Shown: positions 34,575 through 43,730, counted from the first letter of the stretch. The stretch: DNA of 64,000 bases from Streptomyces pluripotens (GCF_000802245.2 NZ_CP021080.1:4898001-4962000), one strand, 5' to 3'. Notes: generated by a model not told the origin, from the letters alone. Numbers and translations are program-made.

Positions 34575-36245
34575 ATGGCCAGGGAATTCCAGCGCGGCCA
34601 CAAGGCCAGGATCAGCGACCTCACGGCGGGCACGGATCTGTATGTAGGCGTGCAGATCGCCGCCCCCGGACTGACCTTCGACATCAGCTGTTTTGGTCTG
34701 GACGCCGATGAGCGTCTGTCGGACGACCGGTACTTCGTCTTCTTCAACCAGCCGAAGTCCCCGGAGGAGTCGATCCAACTGCTCGGTGCCCAGGCGGGCG
34801 ACACGGAGTCGTTCCGGGTCACGCTCGACCGGATCCCGTCGCAGATCCGCAAGCTGTCCTTCACGGCGACCATCGACGGCGCCGGGCAGATGGCGCAGAT
34901 CGGCCCCGGCTACCTGCGCATCGTGGCGGGTGGCGAGGAAGTCGCCCGGTATTCGTTCAGCGGCTCGGAGTTCTCCACCGAGCGGGCCGTGATGCTCGGC
35001 GACGTCTATTTCAAGGACGGCTGGCGGTTCGCCGCGGTCGGACAGGGCTTCGACGGCGGTCTGGAGGCGCTGCTGAAGAACTTCGGCGGCGAAGTACTGG
35101 AGGAGGAGGCGCCCGCCCCGCAGCAGCAGTCCGCTGCCGTCCCGGGCTTCGCCCCGCCAGCCCAGGCCGCGGAGCCGCCCGCCTTCGGCGTCCCGTCCGC
35201 CCCGGCCCCAGCCTCCGCCCCTGCGCCCACGCCCGCCCCTGCGCCCACGCAGGTTCCCGTGCCCCAGGGCTTCGCCCCGTCGCCCCCCGTACCTCCCGGC
35301 CAGACCCCGCCGCCGGCCCCCGCGTTGAACGTGCATGCCGCGCCGACGTTGATCGCCCCCCTGACCCCGCCCGGGGGCGGTACCGTCCCGCCCCCGACCC
35401 CCGCGCCCTACGGTCAGCCGCCACAACAGCCGTCGCACCTGCCCGGGGCACCGATACCACTCGGGTATGGTCGGCCGCCGGCCCCTGCTGGTCAGCCGGC
35501 CCCGCCCATGCCCCCGGGTTACGGTCAGGTCCCCGGCCAGCCTGCGGCACCCTACGCTGCGCCGCGGGCCGTGCCACAGGGCGCTGCTGGCGTGACGGCC
35601 GCGCTCCAGGTGTTCAAGGAGACACCCACCGGGCAGCGCTGGACGCTGCAGAACAAGAAACTCGTCCGTGTCGACCTCGGCATCGGCGGCCAGCCGGTGC
35701 TGGCCAAGCAGGGCAGCATGGTGCTCTACCAGGGCAAGGTCGACTTCGGCTACAAGGGCGCCGGTGTCATGGGCCGGATCGTCGGCAACGCCACCGGTCA
35801 GGAGATGCAGCTGATGCGCTGCACCGGCCAGGGCCAGGTGTTCCTCGCCGAGAACGCCACTTACCTGCACCCCGTCGAGCTCCAGGGCGACGCGATCTGC
35901 GTCTCCGCCGAGAACGTCCTCGCCTTCGACGAGAGCCTGCAGTACGAGGTCCGTCGCATCGAGGGCCATGGCATCCCGGGCGGGGCCCTGTTCACGATGC
36001 AGTTCCAGGGCACCGGCACGATCGTCGTGAAGACGCACGGGACGCCCGTGGTCCTGCCGGTCACGCCGACCACCTTCGCCGACTGCAACGCTGTCGTCGC
36101 CTGGTCGGCCGCTTCCCAGGTGATCGTCTCCAGCCAGGTCCGCATGCGCCGCAACGCCTACCCGGGCGACACCGGAGAGAGCATCAACCTGCAGTTCCGG
36201 GGCGCACCCGGCAACTTCATCGTCGTCCAGCCGTACGAGGTCTAG
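34575..36245 (+). CDS. TerD-AIM24 fusion protein
   Basis: 556 aa from ATG 34575. Residues 1-185 are a TerD domain (MAREFQRGHKARISDL, DISCFGLDADERLSDDRY, RYSFSGSEFSTERAVMLGD), known for calcium binding in tellurite and stress proteins. Residues 190-340 are a Pro/Ala/Gln-rich linker with local DNA repeats (for example near 35214-35250). Residues 340-556 are an AIM24 domain (TAALQVFKETPTGQRW to FRGAPGNFIVVQPYEV), a beta-rich fold of unknown chemistry. Two further AIM24 genes follow at 12 and 17 bases, making a three-gene operon. The fusion ties the paralogues to TerD-type envelope-stress machinery. Function unknown. Confidence 0.85.
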   Translation: MAREFQRGHKARISDLTAGTDLYVGVQIAAPGLTFDISCFGLDADERLSDDRYFVFFNQPKSPEESIQLLGAQAGDTESFRVTLDRIPSQIRKLSFTATIDGAGQMAQIGPGYLRIVAGGEEVARYSFSGSEFSTERAVMLGDVYFKDGWRFAAVGQGFDGGLEALLKNFGGEVLEEEAPAPQQQSAAVPGFAPPAQAAEPPAFGVPSAPAPASAPAPTPAPAPTQVPVPQGFAPSPPVPPGQTPPPAPALNVHAAPTLIAPLTPPGGGTVPPPTPAPYGQPPQQPSHLPGAPIPLGYGRPPAPAGQPAPPMPPGYGQVPGQPAAPYAAPRAVPQGAAGVTAALQVFKETPTGQRWTLQNKKLVRVDLGIGGQPVLAKQGSMVLYQGKVDFGYKGAGVMGRIVGNATGQEMQLMRCTGQGQVFLAENATYLHPVELQGDAICVSAENVLAFDESLQYEVRRIEGHGIPGGALFTMQFQGTGTIVVKTHGTPVVLPVTPTTFADCNAVVAWSAASQVIVSSQVRMRRNAYPGDTGESINLQFRGAPGNFIVVQPYEV

Positions 36246-36257
36246 AGGGAGCCCGTC

Positions 36258-36938
36258 ATGAACCAGCCACTCGCGGGCTACGCCTCCGCACCCCTCACCG
36301 CCCGCATGGAGAACCACGGCGACCACATGCTGAAGGTCGCCATGCAGACCGGGAACGACCTGTTCGCACGAGTGGGGTCGATGATCGCCTACGAAGGCTT
36401 CATCCAGTACGAGCCCAACCCGCCGGCCGTCCGCCAGATCGCACGCGACTGGATGACTGGTGAGGGCGCGCCCTTGATGAAGTGCTCCGGGGACGGCCTC
36501 CTCTACCTCGCCGACTACGGCGCGAACGTCGTCGTGATCAACCTCAACGGCGACGGCATCTCCGTCAACGCCACCAACCTGCTTGCCTTCGATGCGCACC
36601 TCACCTGGGGCGTGGAACGGGTCAAGGGCCTCGCGAAGTTCGCGGGACAAGGGCTGTGGAACACGAAGATCTCCGGCCAGGGCTGGGTCGCGCTGACCTC
36701 CCGGGGCAAGCCGATCGTCGTGGACTGCGGTGGCGGCGAGGACGAGACGTACGTCGACCCGGATGCGCTCGTCGCCTGGTCACCGAACCTGAAGGTGAAG
36801 GGCAAGCGCAGCTTCAAGGCGCAGTCACTGATCGGCCGGGGCAGCGGTGAGGCCTACCAGATGGCCTTCTCCGGCCAGGGCATCGTCGTCGTTCAGCCCA
36901 GCGAGGACAGTACCGACCGCCTCCGGATCCGGGGCTGA
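36258..36938 (+). CDS. AIM24-family protein, second of three
   Basis: 226 aa from ATG 36258. It is a stand-alone AIM24 domain: KVAMQTGNDLFARVGSMIAY, CSGDGLLYLADYGANVVV and the C-terminal FSGQGIVVVQPSEDST. It matches the C-terminal half of the upstream TerD fusion and the downstream gene in layout. There is no signal peptide or membrane helix, so it is cytosolic. The gene is tightly packed in the TerD-AIM24 operon. Confidence 0.87.
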   Translation: MNQPLAGYASAPLTARMENHGDHMLKVAMQTGNDLFARVGSMIAYEGFIQYEPNPPAVRQIARDWMTGEGAPLMKCSGDGLLYLADYGANVVVINLNGDGISVNATNLLAFDAHLTWGVERVKGLAKFAGQGLWNTKISGQGWVALTSRGKPIVVDCGGGEDETYVDPDALVAWSPNLKVKGKRSFKAQSLIGRGSGEAYQMAFSGQGIVVVQPSEDSTDRLRIRG

Positions 36939-36955
36939 GGGGGAGCCAGAACACC

Positions 36956-37711
36956 ATGCAGAGCCCGCTTTTCGCGCACAACGACCTCCAGACCCAGGAG
37001 CGCTGGAGCCTGCAGAACGCGCAGCTGCTCCGCGTCGTGCTGGAGGGGCACGACGACATCCTCGCCCGTAAGGGCACCATGGTTGCCTACCAGGGGCTCG
37101 TCGAGTTCGACGCCGAGTACCGCAGCAACAGCCAGGCACGCACACGTGCGTACACCGGCGAAGGGCTGGACCTGATGCGCTGTCACGGGCAGGGCACGGT
37201 CTACCTCGCCAACCTCGCCCAGCACGTGCACATCATGGACGTCGAGCAGGAGGGGCTGACCGTCGACAGTTCCTACGTCCTCGCCATGGACTCCTCGCTG
37301 CACCACGAGGTCATCGCCGTCGACAGTCTCTACGGGATCTCCGGCTCCGGGAAGTACCAGCTCAACATCACCGGTCGGGGAAGGATCGCCCTGATGACTT
37401 CCGGGGCGCCGCTGCTGATGCAGGTCACGCCCGACAAGTACGTCAACTGCGACGCCGACGCGATCGTCGCCTGGTCGACCGGGCTGCGCGTGCAGATGCA
37501 GGCCCAGACGCACTCCTCCGGGGTGTGGCGTAGGCGCGGCAGCACCGGTGAGGGGTGGGAGCTGAGCTTCATGGGCTCCGGGTTCACGCTGGTCCAGCCC
37601 AGCGAACTGCTGCCGCCGCAGAACGCGGTGATCGGGCAGGGGCTTGCCGCCCAGTTCGGCATGGGACAGCACGGAGCGCGTGGACAGAACCAGGGGAACG
37701 TCTGGAACTGA
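36956..37711 (+). CDS. AIM24-family protein, third of three
   Basis: 251 aa from ATG 36956, 17 bases after the previous stop (GGGGGAG upstream). AIM24 signature: NAQLLRVVLEGHDDILARKG, CHGQGTVYLANLAQHV and FMGSGFTLVQPSELLPP. The short Gln/Gly-rich tail differs from its paralogues. The three tandem AIM24 domains of this operon may form a mixed oligomer. A terminator at 37718 closes the unit. Confidence 0.87.
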   Translation: MQSPLFAHNDLQTQERWSLQNAQLLRVVLEGHDDILARKGTMVAYQGLVEFDAEYRSNSQARTRAYTGEGLDLMRCHGQGTVYLANLAQHVHIMDVEQEGLTVDSSYVLAMDSSLHHEVIAVDSLYGISGSGKYQLNITGRGRIALMTSGAPLLMQVTPDKYVNCDADAIVAWSTGLRVQMQAQTHSSGVWRRRGSTGEGWELSFMGSGFTLVQPSELLPPQNAVIGQGLAAQFGMGQHGARGQNQGNVWN

Positions 37712-37717
37712 GACTCC

Positions 37718-37753
37718 GGTGCGGGGTGACCGCAAGGCCGATCACCCCGCACC
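37718..37753. terminator. bidirectional terminator after the TerD-AIM24 operon
   Basis: GGTGCGGGGTGA (37718-37729) pairs perfectly with 37742-37753 (12 bp, 12-base loop). It sits between the convergent AIM24 and NUDIX genes. Confidence 0.78.
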
Positions 37754-37780
37754 CGGCACGGCGTCGGCCATGGCACCGGG

Positions 37781-38302
37781 TCAGAGTCTGGCGCGGGTGG
37801 CGTCGAGCAGGTGTACGACCGACGCATCCGCCACGTCGGCCACCTCGCCGTAGGCGAACCAGCGCACGTCCAGCGACTCCTCGCTGATCGCATGCTGGGC
37901 GTCGCGCGGGGCCAGAACCGCGTACTGGACATCGAAGTGCCAGTGGCACGGTGCTGGGATCGGATGCCGGTCCAGGCGCACCGGACCGCCGGGCAGCAGC
38001 CTCAGCCCGGTGATGCCGGACTCCTCGGTCGCCTCGCGCAGCGCAGCCGCTTGGAGGACGGCGTCCCCAGGCTCACAGTGACCGCCCATCTGCAGCCACA
38101 TCCGCAGCTTCCGGTGGAGAGTGAGCAGTACCCGGCCGCGCTCGGGGTCGATGACCAGGGCGCTGGCCGTGATGTGCCCCGCGCGGCAAGCCTTCCACAT
38201 GCCGTCCGGGTGGGCCGCCAGATGGTCCAGGTAGGCCCGGCGCAGTTCTCCCTGGCCCTCGTACCCCTTCAGTACGAGGACCGTGTCGTCGTACAGGGTC
38301 AC
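37781..38302 (-). CDS. NUDIX hydrolase
   Basis: 173 aa from ATG 38302. The NUDIX box is GHCEPGDAVLQAAALREATE followed by ESGI; it has Asp for the first Glu and one extra residue before REATEES, a variant common in actinobacterial members. It should cleave a nucleoside diphosphate linked to another moiety; the substrate cannot be told. The start overlaps the stop of the DUF2342 gene (ATGA), so the two are coupled. Confidence 0.85.
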   Translation of the reverse strand: MTLYDDTVLVLKGYEGQGELRRAYLDHLAAHPDGMWKACRAGHITASALVIDPERGRVLLTLHRKLRMWLQMGGHCEPGDAVLQAAALREATEESGITGLRLLPGGPVRLDRHPIPAPCHWHFDVQYAVLAPRDAQHAISEESLDVRWFAYGEVADVADASVVHLLDATRARL

Positions 38303-39768
38303 TCTGTGTCGTCGCCCCCGGCCCCGTCGTCACTTTGGGGCTCGCCCTCGTCCTTCTTACGCAGGTCGGGCTTGTGCGGGCCGGGCCGCTCGGCGGCTTC
38401 CCCGAGCATCTTGTCCAGCTCGGAGAAGTCCAGCTGCTCGCGGTGCACGAAGCCGTCCGGGTCGTCCAGATCGCCGGCGGTCGGCAGCATGTCCGGGTGG
38501 TGCCACAGGGCGTCCCGGCCGTCCACCCCGCGCGCGTCCGTGAGGGAAGCCCACAGGCGGGAGGCGTCACGCAGTCGGCGGGGTCGCAGCTCCAGGCCGA
38601 TCAGCGTGGCGAACGTCTGCTCCGCCGGGCCACCGGTGGCCCGGCGGCGGCGCAGGGTCTCACGCAGGGCGTCGGCGGACGACAGGCGCGGTTTTGCAGC
38701 GGCGTGCACCACCGCGTCCACCCAGCCCTCCACGAGCGCCAGAGCGGTCTCCAGACGGGCCAGGGCGGCTTTCTGCTCGGGCGTGTCCTCCGGTTGGAAC
38801 ATGCCCTGCTGCAGCGCGTCCTGCAACTGCTCGGGGTTCTGCGGGTCGAACTGGCCGACCACGTCCTCCAGCTTGGCCGTGTCGACCTTGATCCCGCGCG
38901 CGTAGCCGTCGACCGCACCGAACAGGTGCGAGCGCAGCCACGGCACGTGCACGAACAGTCGCTGATGGGCCGCCTCGCGCAGGGCCAGGTAGAGCCGCAC
39001 CTCCTCCTGCGGCACACTCAGGTCCCTGCCGAAGGCCGCCACGTTCGCCGGGAGCAGCGCGGCCCTGCCGGCCGGGCCCAGCGGCAGCCCGATGTCGGAC
39101 GAGCCGACGACCTCGCCCGCCAGCACGCCGACGGCCTGCCCGATCTGCGTGCCGAACATGGCGCCGCCCATCGAGCGCATCATGCCGATCAGGGGGCCCG
39201 CCATGGCCTGCATCTCCTCCGGCAGGACATCGCCCATGGCCGCCCCGACACGCTCGGCGACCGGGTCGACCAGCTCCTGCCAGGCGGGCAGGGTCGCCTC
39301 GACCCACTCCGCGCGGGACCAGGCCACCGCCGAGGCGGAGCCCGACGGCAGGGACGTCACGTCGTCCAGCCACAGGTCGGCCAGGCGGACGGCCTCCTCG
39401 ACCGCCCTGCGCTCGGCCGGGCCCACGCTGGCGTCCTTCGTGCCGTCCGGGGTGCCCTGGGACACCGTCTGGCGGGCGATCTGTTTGGCCATGTCCCAGT
39501 TCACCGGACCGCCCTCGTAGGAGAGCATCTGGCCCAGCTGCTGGAACGCGGCGCCCAGGTCGGTGGGGTTCAGCGACCCGAACATGGCTGCGAGCGGATT
39601 GTCGGCGCCGGGGCCGCCAAAGCCTCCGGCTCCGGGCAGGCCGCCGAAACCGAACGGATTGGTTGGTCCCTGCCCACCGCCGCTCTGCTGTTCGTCCTTC
39701 TTCTTGCCCTCGTCGCCGTCCTCCGGCTCCTCCGGCGGAAGGCCGAATCCGAATGGGGTGTCACTCAC
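38299..39768 (-). CDS. DUF2342 zinc-dependent metalloprotease-like protein
   Basis: 489 aa. GTG 39768 is preferred: it gives MSDTPFGFGLPPEEP and has GAGGAA 4-9 bases upstream, while the frame runs 12 codons further. The N-terminus is Gly/Phe/Pro-rich (FGFGGLPGAGGFGGPGADNP). The body is the helical DUF2342/F420-biosynthesis-associated fold with an EAAHQRLFVHVPWL block (ExxH, about residue 275), thought to be part of a metal site. A conserved cytosolic actinobacterial family with poorly known function. Confidence 0.85.
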   Translation of the reverse strand: MSDTPFGFGLPPEEPEDGDEGKKKDEQQSGGGQGPTNPFGFGGLPGAGGFGGPGADNPLAAMFGSLNPTDLGAAFQQLGQMLSYEGGPVNWDMAKQIARQTVSQGTPDGTKDASVGPAERRAVEEAVRLADLWLDDVTSLPSGSASAVAWSRAEWVEATLPAWQELVDPVAERVGAAMGDVLPEEMQAMAGPLIGMMRSMGGAMFGTQIGQAVGVLAGEVVGSSDIGLPLGPAGRAALLPANVAAFGRDLSVPQEEVRLYLALREAAHQRLFVHVPWLRSHLFGAVDGYARGIKVDTAKLEDVVGQFDPQNPEQLQDALQQGMFQPEDTPEQKAALARLETALALVEGWVDAVVHAAAKPRLSSADALRETLRRRRATGGPAEQTFATLIGLELRPRRLRDASRLWASLTDARGVDGRDALWHHPDMLPTAGDLDDPDGFVHREQLDFSELDKMLGEAAERPGPHKPDLRKKDEGEPQSDDGAGGDDTE

Positions 39769-39960
39769 GGGATTCCTCGGCTGGTAAGGCCGCCGGTCTC
39801 TCACCGGCGGCGCGGCTGCCCGACAACACCACCCAGCCTAGACACCCGGACCCAATCGGGCCTCGGTGCTTCGCCCACAGCTGGCCTGCGGCAGGATGGA
39901 TGCACCTGGTACGTACGCGTCACTCGCGCTCGTATTGAAGACAACCGCTGGAGACGCCCG

Positions 39961-41076
39961 GTGAGTTCCCCAGATCCACAGGTTCGCGCAGCGCGAAACC
40001 CTTCCACCCGGCCCGCCGCAGTACGCGGGCCCGTCGTCGCGATCACCGGTGCCGCCACCGGAGTCGGAGCCCTGCTCACCGAGCGGCTCGCCGCCTGCGA
40101 GGAGATCAAGCAGGTGATCGCCATCGACGAGCGGCGCGGGGAGTGCGCCGACGCGCAGTGGCACATCCTCGACGTGCGTGACCCCGCCATCGCGGACAAA
40201 TTGCGGGGCGCGGATGTGGTGGTGCATCTGGCGCTCGACCTGGACCTGGGGAGCGATGGGGCCGCCCGCACGGCTTACAACGTCCGGGGGACCCAGACGG
40301 TGCTGACGGCCGCGGCAGCGGCCGGCGTACACCGGGTGGTGCTGTGCACCTCCGCGATGGTCTACGGGGCGCTGCCGGACAATGAGCTCCCCCTGTCGGA
40401 GGACGCCGAACTGCGTGCGACGGCGGAGGCCACCGGGGTCGGGGACCTGTTGGAGATCGAGCGGCTGGCGCGGCGGGCGCCGCGGGCGCACCCGGGGCTG
40501 AACGTCACCGTGGTGCGGCCGGCCGTTCTGGTCGGGGGCACGGACACCGCGCTGACCCGGTACTTCGAGTCGCCGCGGCTGCTCGTCGTCGCCGGCTCGC
40601 GGCCCGCGTGGCAGTTCTGCCACGTCGAGGACCTGTGCGGCGCTCTGGAATACGCCGTTCTGGAGAAGGTCGACGGGGAGCTGGCCGTCGGCTGCGACGG
40701 GTGGCTGGAGCAGGAGGAGGTCGAGGAGCTGAGCGGGATCCGGCGGATGGAGCTGCCGTCGGCGGTCGCGCTCGGCGCGGCGGCCCGGTTGCACCGGATC
40801 GGGCTCACGCCGTCCCCGGCGGGGGACCTCGCGTACACGATGTACCCCTGGGTGGTCAGCGGGAGCAGGCTGCACGATGCCGGGTGGCGGCCGAAGTGGA
40901 CCAACGAGGAAGTGCTCGCGGAGCTGCTGGAAGAGGTTTCCGGGCGGCACACGGTTGCCGGACGGCGGCTGGGACGCAAGGACGCCACGGCCGCGGGTGC
41001 CGCCGGGGCGACGGTCGCCCTGCTCGGTGCGGCGGCTGTCGTGCGCCGGGCCCGGAAGGCGAGGCGGCGGCTGTGA
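39961..41076 (+). CDS. NAD-dependent epimerase/dehydratase family protein (SDR)
   Basis: 371 aa from GTG 39961 (GGAG 7 bases upstream). Glycine motif AITGAATGVGALLTERLA (about residue 27) and VVHLALDLDLG follow the SDR pattern. TSAMVYGALPDN stands where the catalytic Ser/Tyr region is expected, but the YxxxK pair is not evident, so catalysis may be lost or altered. The C-terminus (about 345-371) ends in a short hydrophobic stretch (GAAGATVALLGAAAVVRRAR), suggesting peripheral membrane attachment. Function unknown beyond NAD(P) binding. The 192-base gap upstream separates it from the divergent DUF2342 gene. Confidence 0.8.
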   Translation: MSSPDPQVRAARNPSTRPAAVRGPVVAITGAATGVGALLTERLAACEEIKQVIAIDERRGECADAQWHILDVRDPAIADKLRGADVVVHLALDLDLGSDGAARTAYNVRGTQTVLTAAAAAGVHRVVLCTSAMVYGALPDNELPLSEDAELRATAEATGVGDLLEIERLARRAPRAHPGLNVTVVRPAVLVGGTDTALTRYFESPRLLVVAGSRPAWQFCHVEDLCGALEYAVLEKVDGELAVGCDGWLEQEEVEELSGIRRMELPSAVALGAAARLHRIGLTPSPAGDLAYTMYPWVVSGSRLHDAGWRPKWTNEEVLAELLEEVSGRHTVAGRRLGRKDATAAGAAGATVALLGAAAVVRRARKARRRL

Positions 41077-41172
41077 GACGGGGGTGTCTGTAGGACACTC
41101 CAAACGCCTCGGTGCGCGTGCCTGGTGAAAGTCGTATTCCTGGATGCTGAGCAGGTGCGGCACGATGGGGGC

Positions 41173-41631
41173 ATGGCAGTCACGAACGACCACCCGGGTG
41201 AGCAGGCGGCTCAGGAGCCCATCAAGCTGATCGGCGTCCGGGACACCGCGCTCTCCGTGGACGAGGTGTTCCAGGCCGTCGGGGACGCGGCGGCCGGGGG
41301 TATCGCGCTGTTCGCGGGGACCGTGCGGAACCACGACGGGGGCGCCGACGTGGATGCGCTCGGGTACTCCTGTCATCCCCGTGCGGAGGCGGAGCTGCGG
41401 CGGATCGCGGAGAAGGTCGTCGCTGACCACCCGGTGCGGGCACTGGCCGCCGTCCACCGGGTGGGCGAGCTACGGGTCGGGGATCTGGCCGTCGTCGTCG
41501 CCGTGGCCTGCCCGCACCGGGCGGAGGCCTTCGAGGCCTGCCGGAGGCTGATCGACGACCTCAAGCACGAAGTGCCCATCTGGAAGCACCAGACGTTCTC
41601 CGACGGTACTGAGGAATGGGTAGGCGCGTAG
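41173..41631 (+). CDS. moaE: molybdopterin synthase catalytic subunit MoaE
   Basis: 152 aa from ATG 41173 (GGGGG 3-7 bases upstream); the frame extends to 41125 without a site. MoaE blocks: LFAGTVRNHDGG (about residue 43), VHRVGELRVGDLAVVVAV and the catalytic Lys in PIWKHQTFSDG (about 137). It transfers two sulfurs from MoaD thiocarboxylate to precursor Z to make molybdopterin; MoeZ of this window is the enzyme that charges MoaD. No other moa genes are adjacent. It is followed by a small membrane-protein gene. Confidence 0.93.
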   Translation: MAVTNDHPGEQAAQEPIKLIGVRDTALSVDEVFQAVGDAAAGGIALFAGTVRNHDGGADVDALGYSCHPRAEAELRRIAEKVVADHPVRALAAVHRVGELRVGDLAVVVAVACPHRAEAFEACRRLIDDLKHEVPIWKHQTFSDGTEEWVGA

Positions 41632-41809
41632 TGCCGACACGGGGGAGCGGTTGGTGACGGGACGAGGCGCGGCGCGGGCTGACGCCGGTCACGTCCGGCG
41701 CACGGTCCCCCGGGTTGCGTAACCGCCCCCCTCGCGTGAGCGTTGTCCGTGCGGATGGTTAATCTGCTGATCAGTCAGTTGTGGACGCTCACGGTGTTGG
41801 GAGGCCGGC

Positions 41810-41983
41810 ATGGGGGTGCTTTTCTGGCTGCTGATTCCGCTTGGGGCCGCGATCGGCGGCGGCCTGTGGGGCAGTTGGGCCAATCGGACCCGCAAGGTGC
41901 GCGGTGACGGTCCCGAGCTGGACGGTTATGCCCGGTTCCGTGCGGCCATGGAGAAGTCCCGCACGGGTGCGCGTGGCGCGTGA
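41810..41983 (+). CDS. 57-aa single-pass membrane protein
   Basis: ATG 41810 has TTGGGAGG 5-12 bases upstream. The 57 codons start MGVLFWLLIPLGAAIGGGLW, one N-terminal membrane helix, followed by a basic, polar tail (NRTRKVRG ... FRAAMEKSRTG). The helix with small residues and the Arg-rich flank fit an inner-membrane small protein. It lies 49 bases before the Lon-like protease gene, so it may belong to that unit. No known family recognised. Confidence 0.7.
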   Translation: MGVLFWLLIPLGAAIGGGLWGSWANRTRKVRGDGPELDGYARFRAAMEKSRTGARGA

Positions 41984-42032
41984 CGGGATGCCCTGACGGT
42001 GCGCTGACAGGTACGTCCCGTACTGTCTTGGC

Positions 42033-43130
42033 ATGCCACGCCGCACCGCTACGATGCTCGCCTCAACCTTGATGCTGATCGCGCTCCTGTGCGCGGGAGT
42101 CCTCATCCCCGTGCCGTACGCGGAGATGTCCCCCGGCCCGACCGTGAACACCCTGGGGCAGCACGACGGCGAGCCGGTGCTGCAGATCTCCGATCACAAG
42201 ACCTACGCTGCCGATGGCCACCTGAACATGACCACCGTCCGCGTGACCAGTGCAAACTTCCGGTTGAACCTCGTGCAGGCCGTGTACGGCTGGCTGGCCC
42301 ACGACACCAAGATCGTCCCGCACGACACGCTCTACCCGAACGGCAAGACGGAGGAGCAGTCCAACCAGGAGAACGCCGAGGAGTTCACCCAGTCCCAGGA
42401 GAGCGCCAAGGTCGCCGCCCTGAAGGAACTGGGGATCCCGGTGAAGTCCTGGGTGATCGTCTCCACCGTGATCAAGGGTTCCCCGGCCGAGGGCCGGCTG
42501 CACGCCGGCGATGTGATCAAGGCCGTGGACGGCGGGGCCGTCAAGCAGCCCTCTGACGTGGCCCGGCTCGTCACCAAGCACAAGCCCGGTCAGGATGTCG
42601 TCTTCACCGTCATTCCGGCCAAGGAGCAGGCCGCCGCCGAGAAGGCGAAGCGGCCGGCCACCACGACGCAGGACATCACCATCACCACGACGACATCCGG
42701 CGACGGCGGGCCCAAGCGGGCCATCGTCGGGATCTCCGCCGGGACCGGCCACAGCTTCCCGTTCACCATCGACATCAAGCTCGCCGACGTCGGCGGGCCC
42801 AGTGCCGGACTGATGTTCGCTCTCGGGATCTACGACAAGCTCACCCCGGGCAACCTCACCGGCGGCAAGTTCGTCGCCGGCACCGGCACCATCGACGACA
42901 GCGGCACCGTCGGTCCGATCGGCGGCGTCGACATGAAGACCATCGGCGCGCGCCGAAAGGGCGCACAGTACTTCCTGACGCCGGCCGCCAACTGTGCCGC
43001 CGCCGCCAAGGACGCCCCGAGCGGGCTCACCCTGGTCAGGGTCAAGAAGATCGGGGACGCGCTCGACGCGCTCAAGGACATCCGCAGTGGGAACACCGCG
43101 GCGCTGCCCAAGTGCACCACCAAGGGCTGA
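42033..43130 (+). CDS. YlbL-like PDZ/Lon-type secreted serine protease
   Basis: 365 aa from ATG 42033. An N-terminal signal anchor (STLMLIALLCAGVLIPVPYA) is followed by a PDZ domain (about 130-195: VIKGSPAEGRLHAGDVIKAVD) and a C-terminal Lon S16 domain. The catalytic dyad is visible: Ser257 in DVGGPSAGLMFA and Lys302 in VDMKTIGARR. The layout matches Bacillus YlbL and streptococcal SepM, which cut peptides outside the membrane. A Thr/Ala-rich stretch (about 205-225) joins the domains. Substrate unknown. Confidence 0.92.
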   Translation: MPRRTATMLASTLMLIALLCAGVLIPVPYAEMSPGPTVNTLGQHDGEPVLQISDHKTYAADGHLNMTTVRVTSANFRLNLVQAVYGWLAHDTKIVPHDTLYPNGKTEEQSNQENAEEFTQSQESAKVAALKELGIPVKSWVIVSTVIKGSPAEGRLHAGDVIKAVDGGAVKQPSDVARLVTKHKPGQDVVFTVIPAKEQAAAEKAKRPATTTQDITITTTTSGDGGPKRAIVGISAGTGHSFPFTIDIKLADVGGPSAGLMFALGIYDKLTPGNLTGGKFVAGTGTIDDSGTVGPIGGVDMKTIGARRKGAQYFLTPAANCAAAAKDAPSGLTLVRVKKIGDALDALKDIRSGNTAALPKCTTKG

Positions 43131-43187
43131 GCGGGACGCCGCGCCGTACCAGCGGGCCACAGGACGTCCCGCCGCCGCAGCGGGACG

Positions 43188-43730
43188 TCAGTCCGCGAAC
43201 GTCGCCGCCAGCGCCTCCGCAAGACCCGGCACCAGGTCCGGGCCGGTCAGGACCTCCGTCGGGGAGTCCTTCTCACGCAGCCGCAGCGCGGACTCGCGGT
43301 TGCCGTCGCGCAGCACCGCGACCGTCATGCGGACCTCCTGGCGCTCGGGGTGCTGAGCCACCCACTGGGTCAGCTCGCCCTTGCCCAGGTCCTTCGGGAC
43401 CTGTGACTCGGCCGACGGCGGCAGCATCAGACGTTCCACCGTGAGTGCGCAGCCGACCACGGCGTCGGGCCAGGCGATGGTGCCGAGGAACTCGTCCAGC
43501 GGCTTGCCGGACGGGATCTCGTCCTGCTCGATCGGGGTCAGACCTGCGGTCGTGGATTCGTCCTCAAGGCCCAGCTGGACCGCGAGCGAGGGTTCCTGGG
43601 TCCGCAGCCGTGCGGTGTCTACGAGGGCGAAGAGGCGAGCGGGCTGGTCCCAGCCGAGGCCGGAGGCGTATGCGTCGATCTCGAGTACGGCCCTGGTGAG
43701 CGGGCTCGCCGCCATGGGTGTGTTGGACAT
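43188..43730 (-). CDS. PPA1309 family protein
   Basis: 180 aa from ATG 43730. MAASPLTRAVLEIDAYASGLGW at the start and the repeated acid-rich helices identify the PPA1309 family of actinobacteria, whose function is unknown. No membrane helix, signal or catalytic motif is seen. It lies between the Lon-like gene (convergent) and the UPF0182 gene (divergent). A long open frame continues upstream to 47009 on this strand, but it is antisense to UPF0182 and not coding. Confidence 0.85.
   Translation of the reverse strand: MSNTPMAASPLTRAVLEIDAYASGLGWDQPARLFALVDTARLRTQEPSLAVQLGLEDESTTAGLTPIEQDEIPSGKPLDEFLGTIAWPDAVVGCALTVERLMLPPSAESQVPKDLGKGELTQWVAQHPERQEVRMTVAVLRDGNRESALRLREKDSPTEVLTGPDLVPGLAEALAATFAD

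Noticed and set aside
38335..41076. 913-codon plus-strand frame
   Set aside because: The part before 39961 is antisense to the DUF2342 and NUDIX genes; the real SDR gene starts at GTG 39961.
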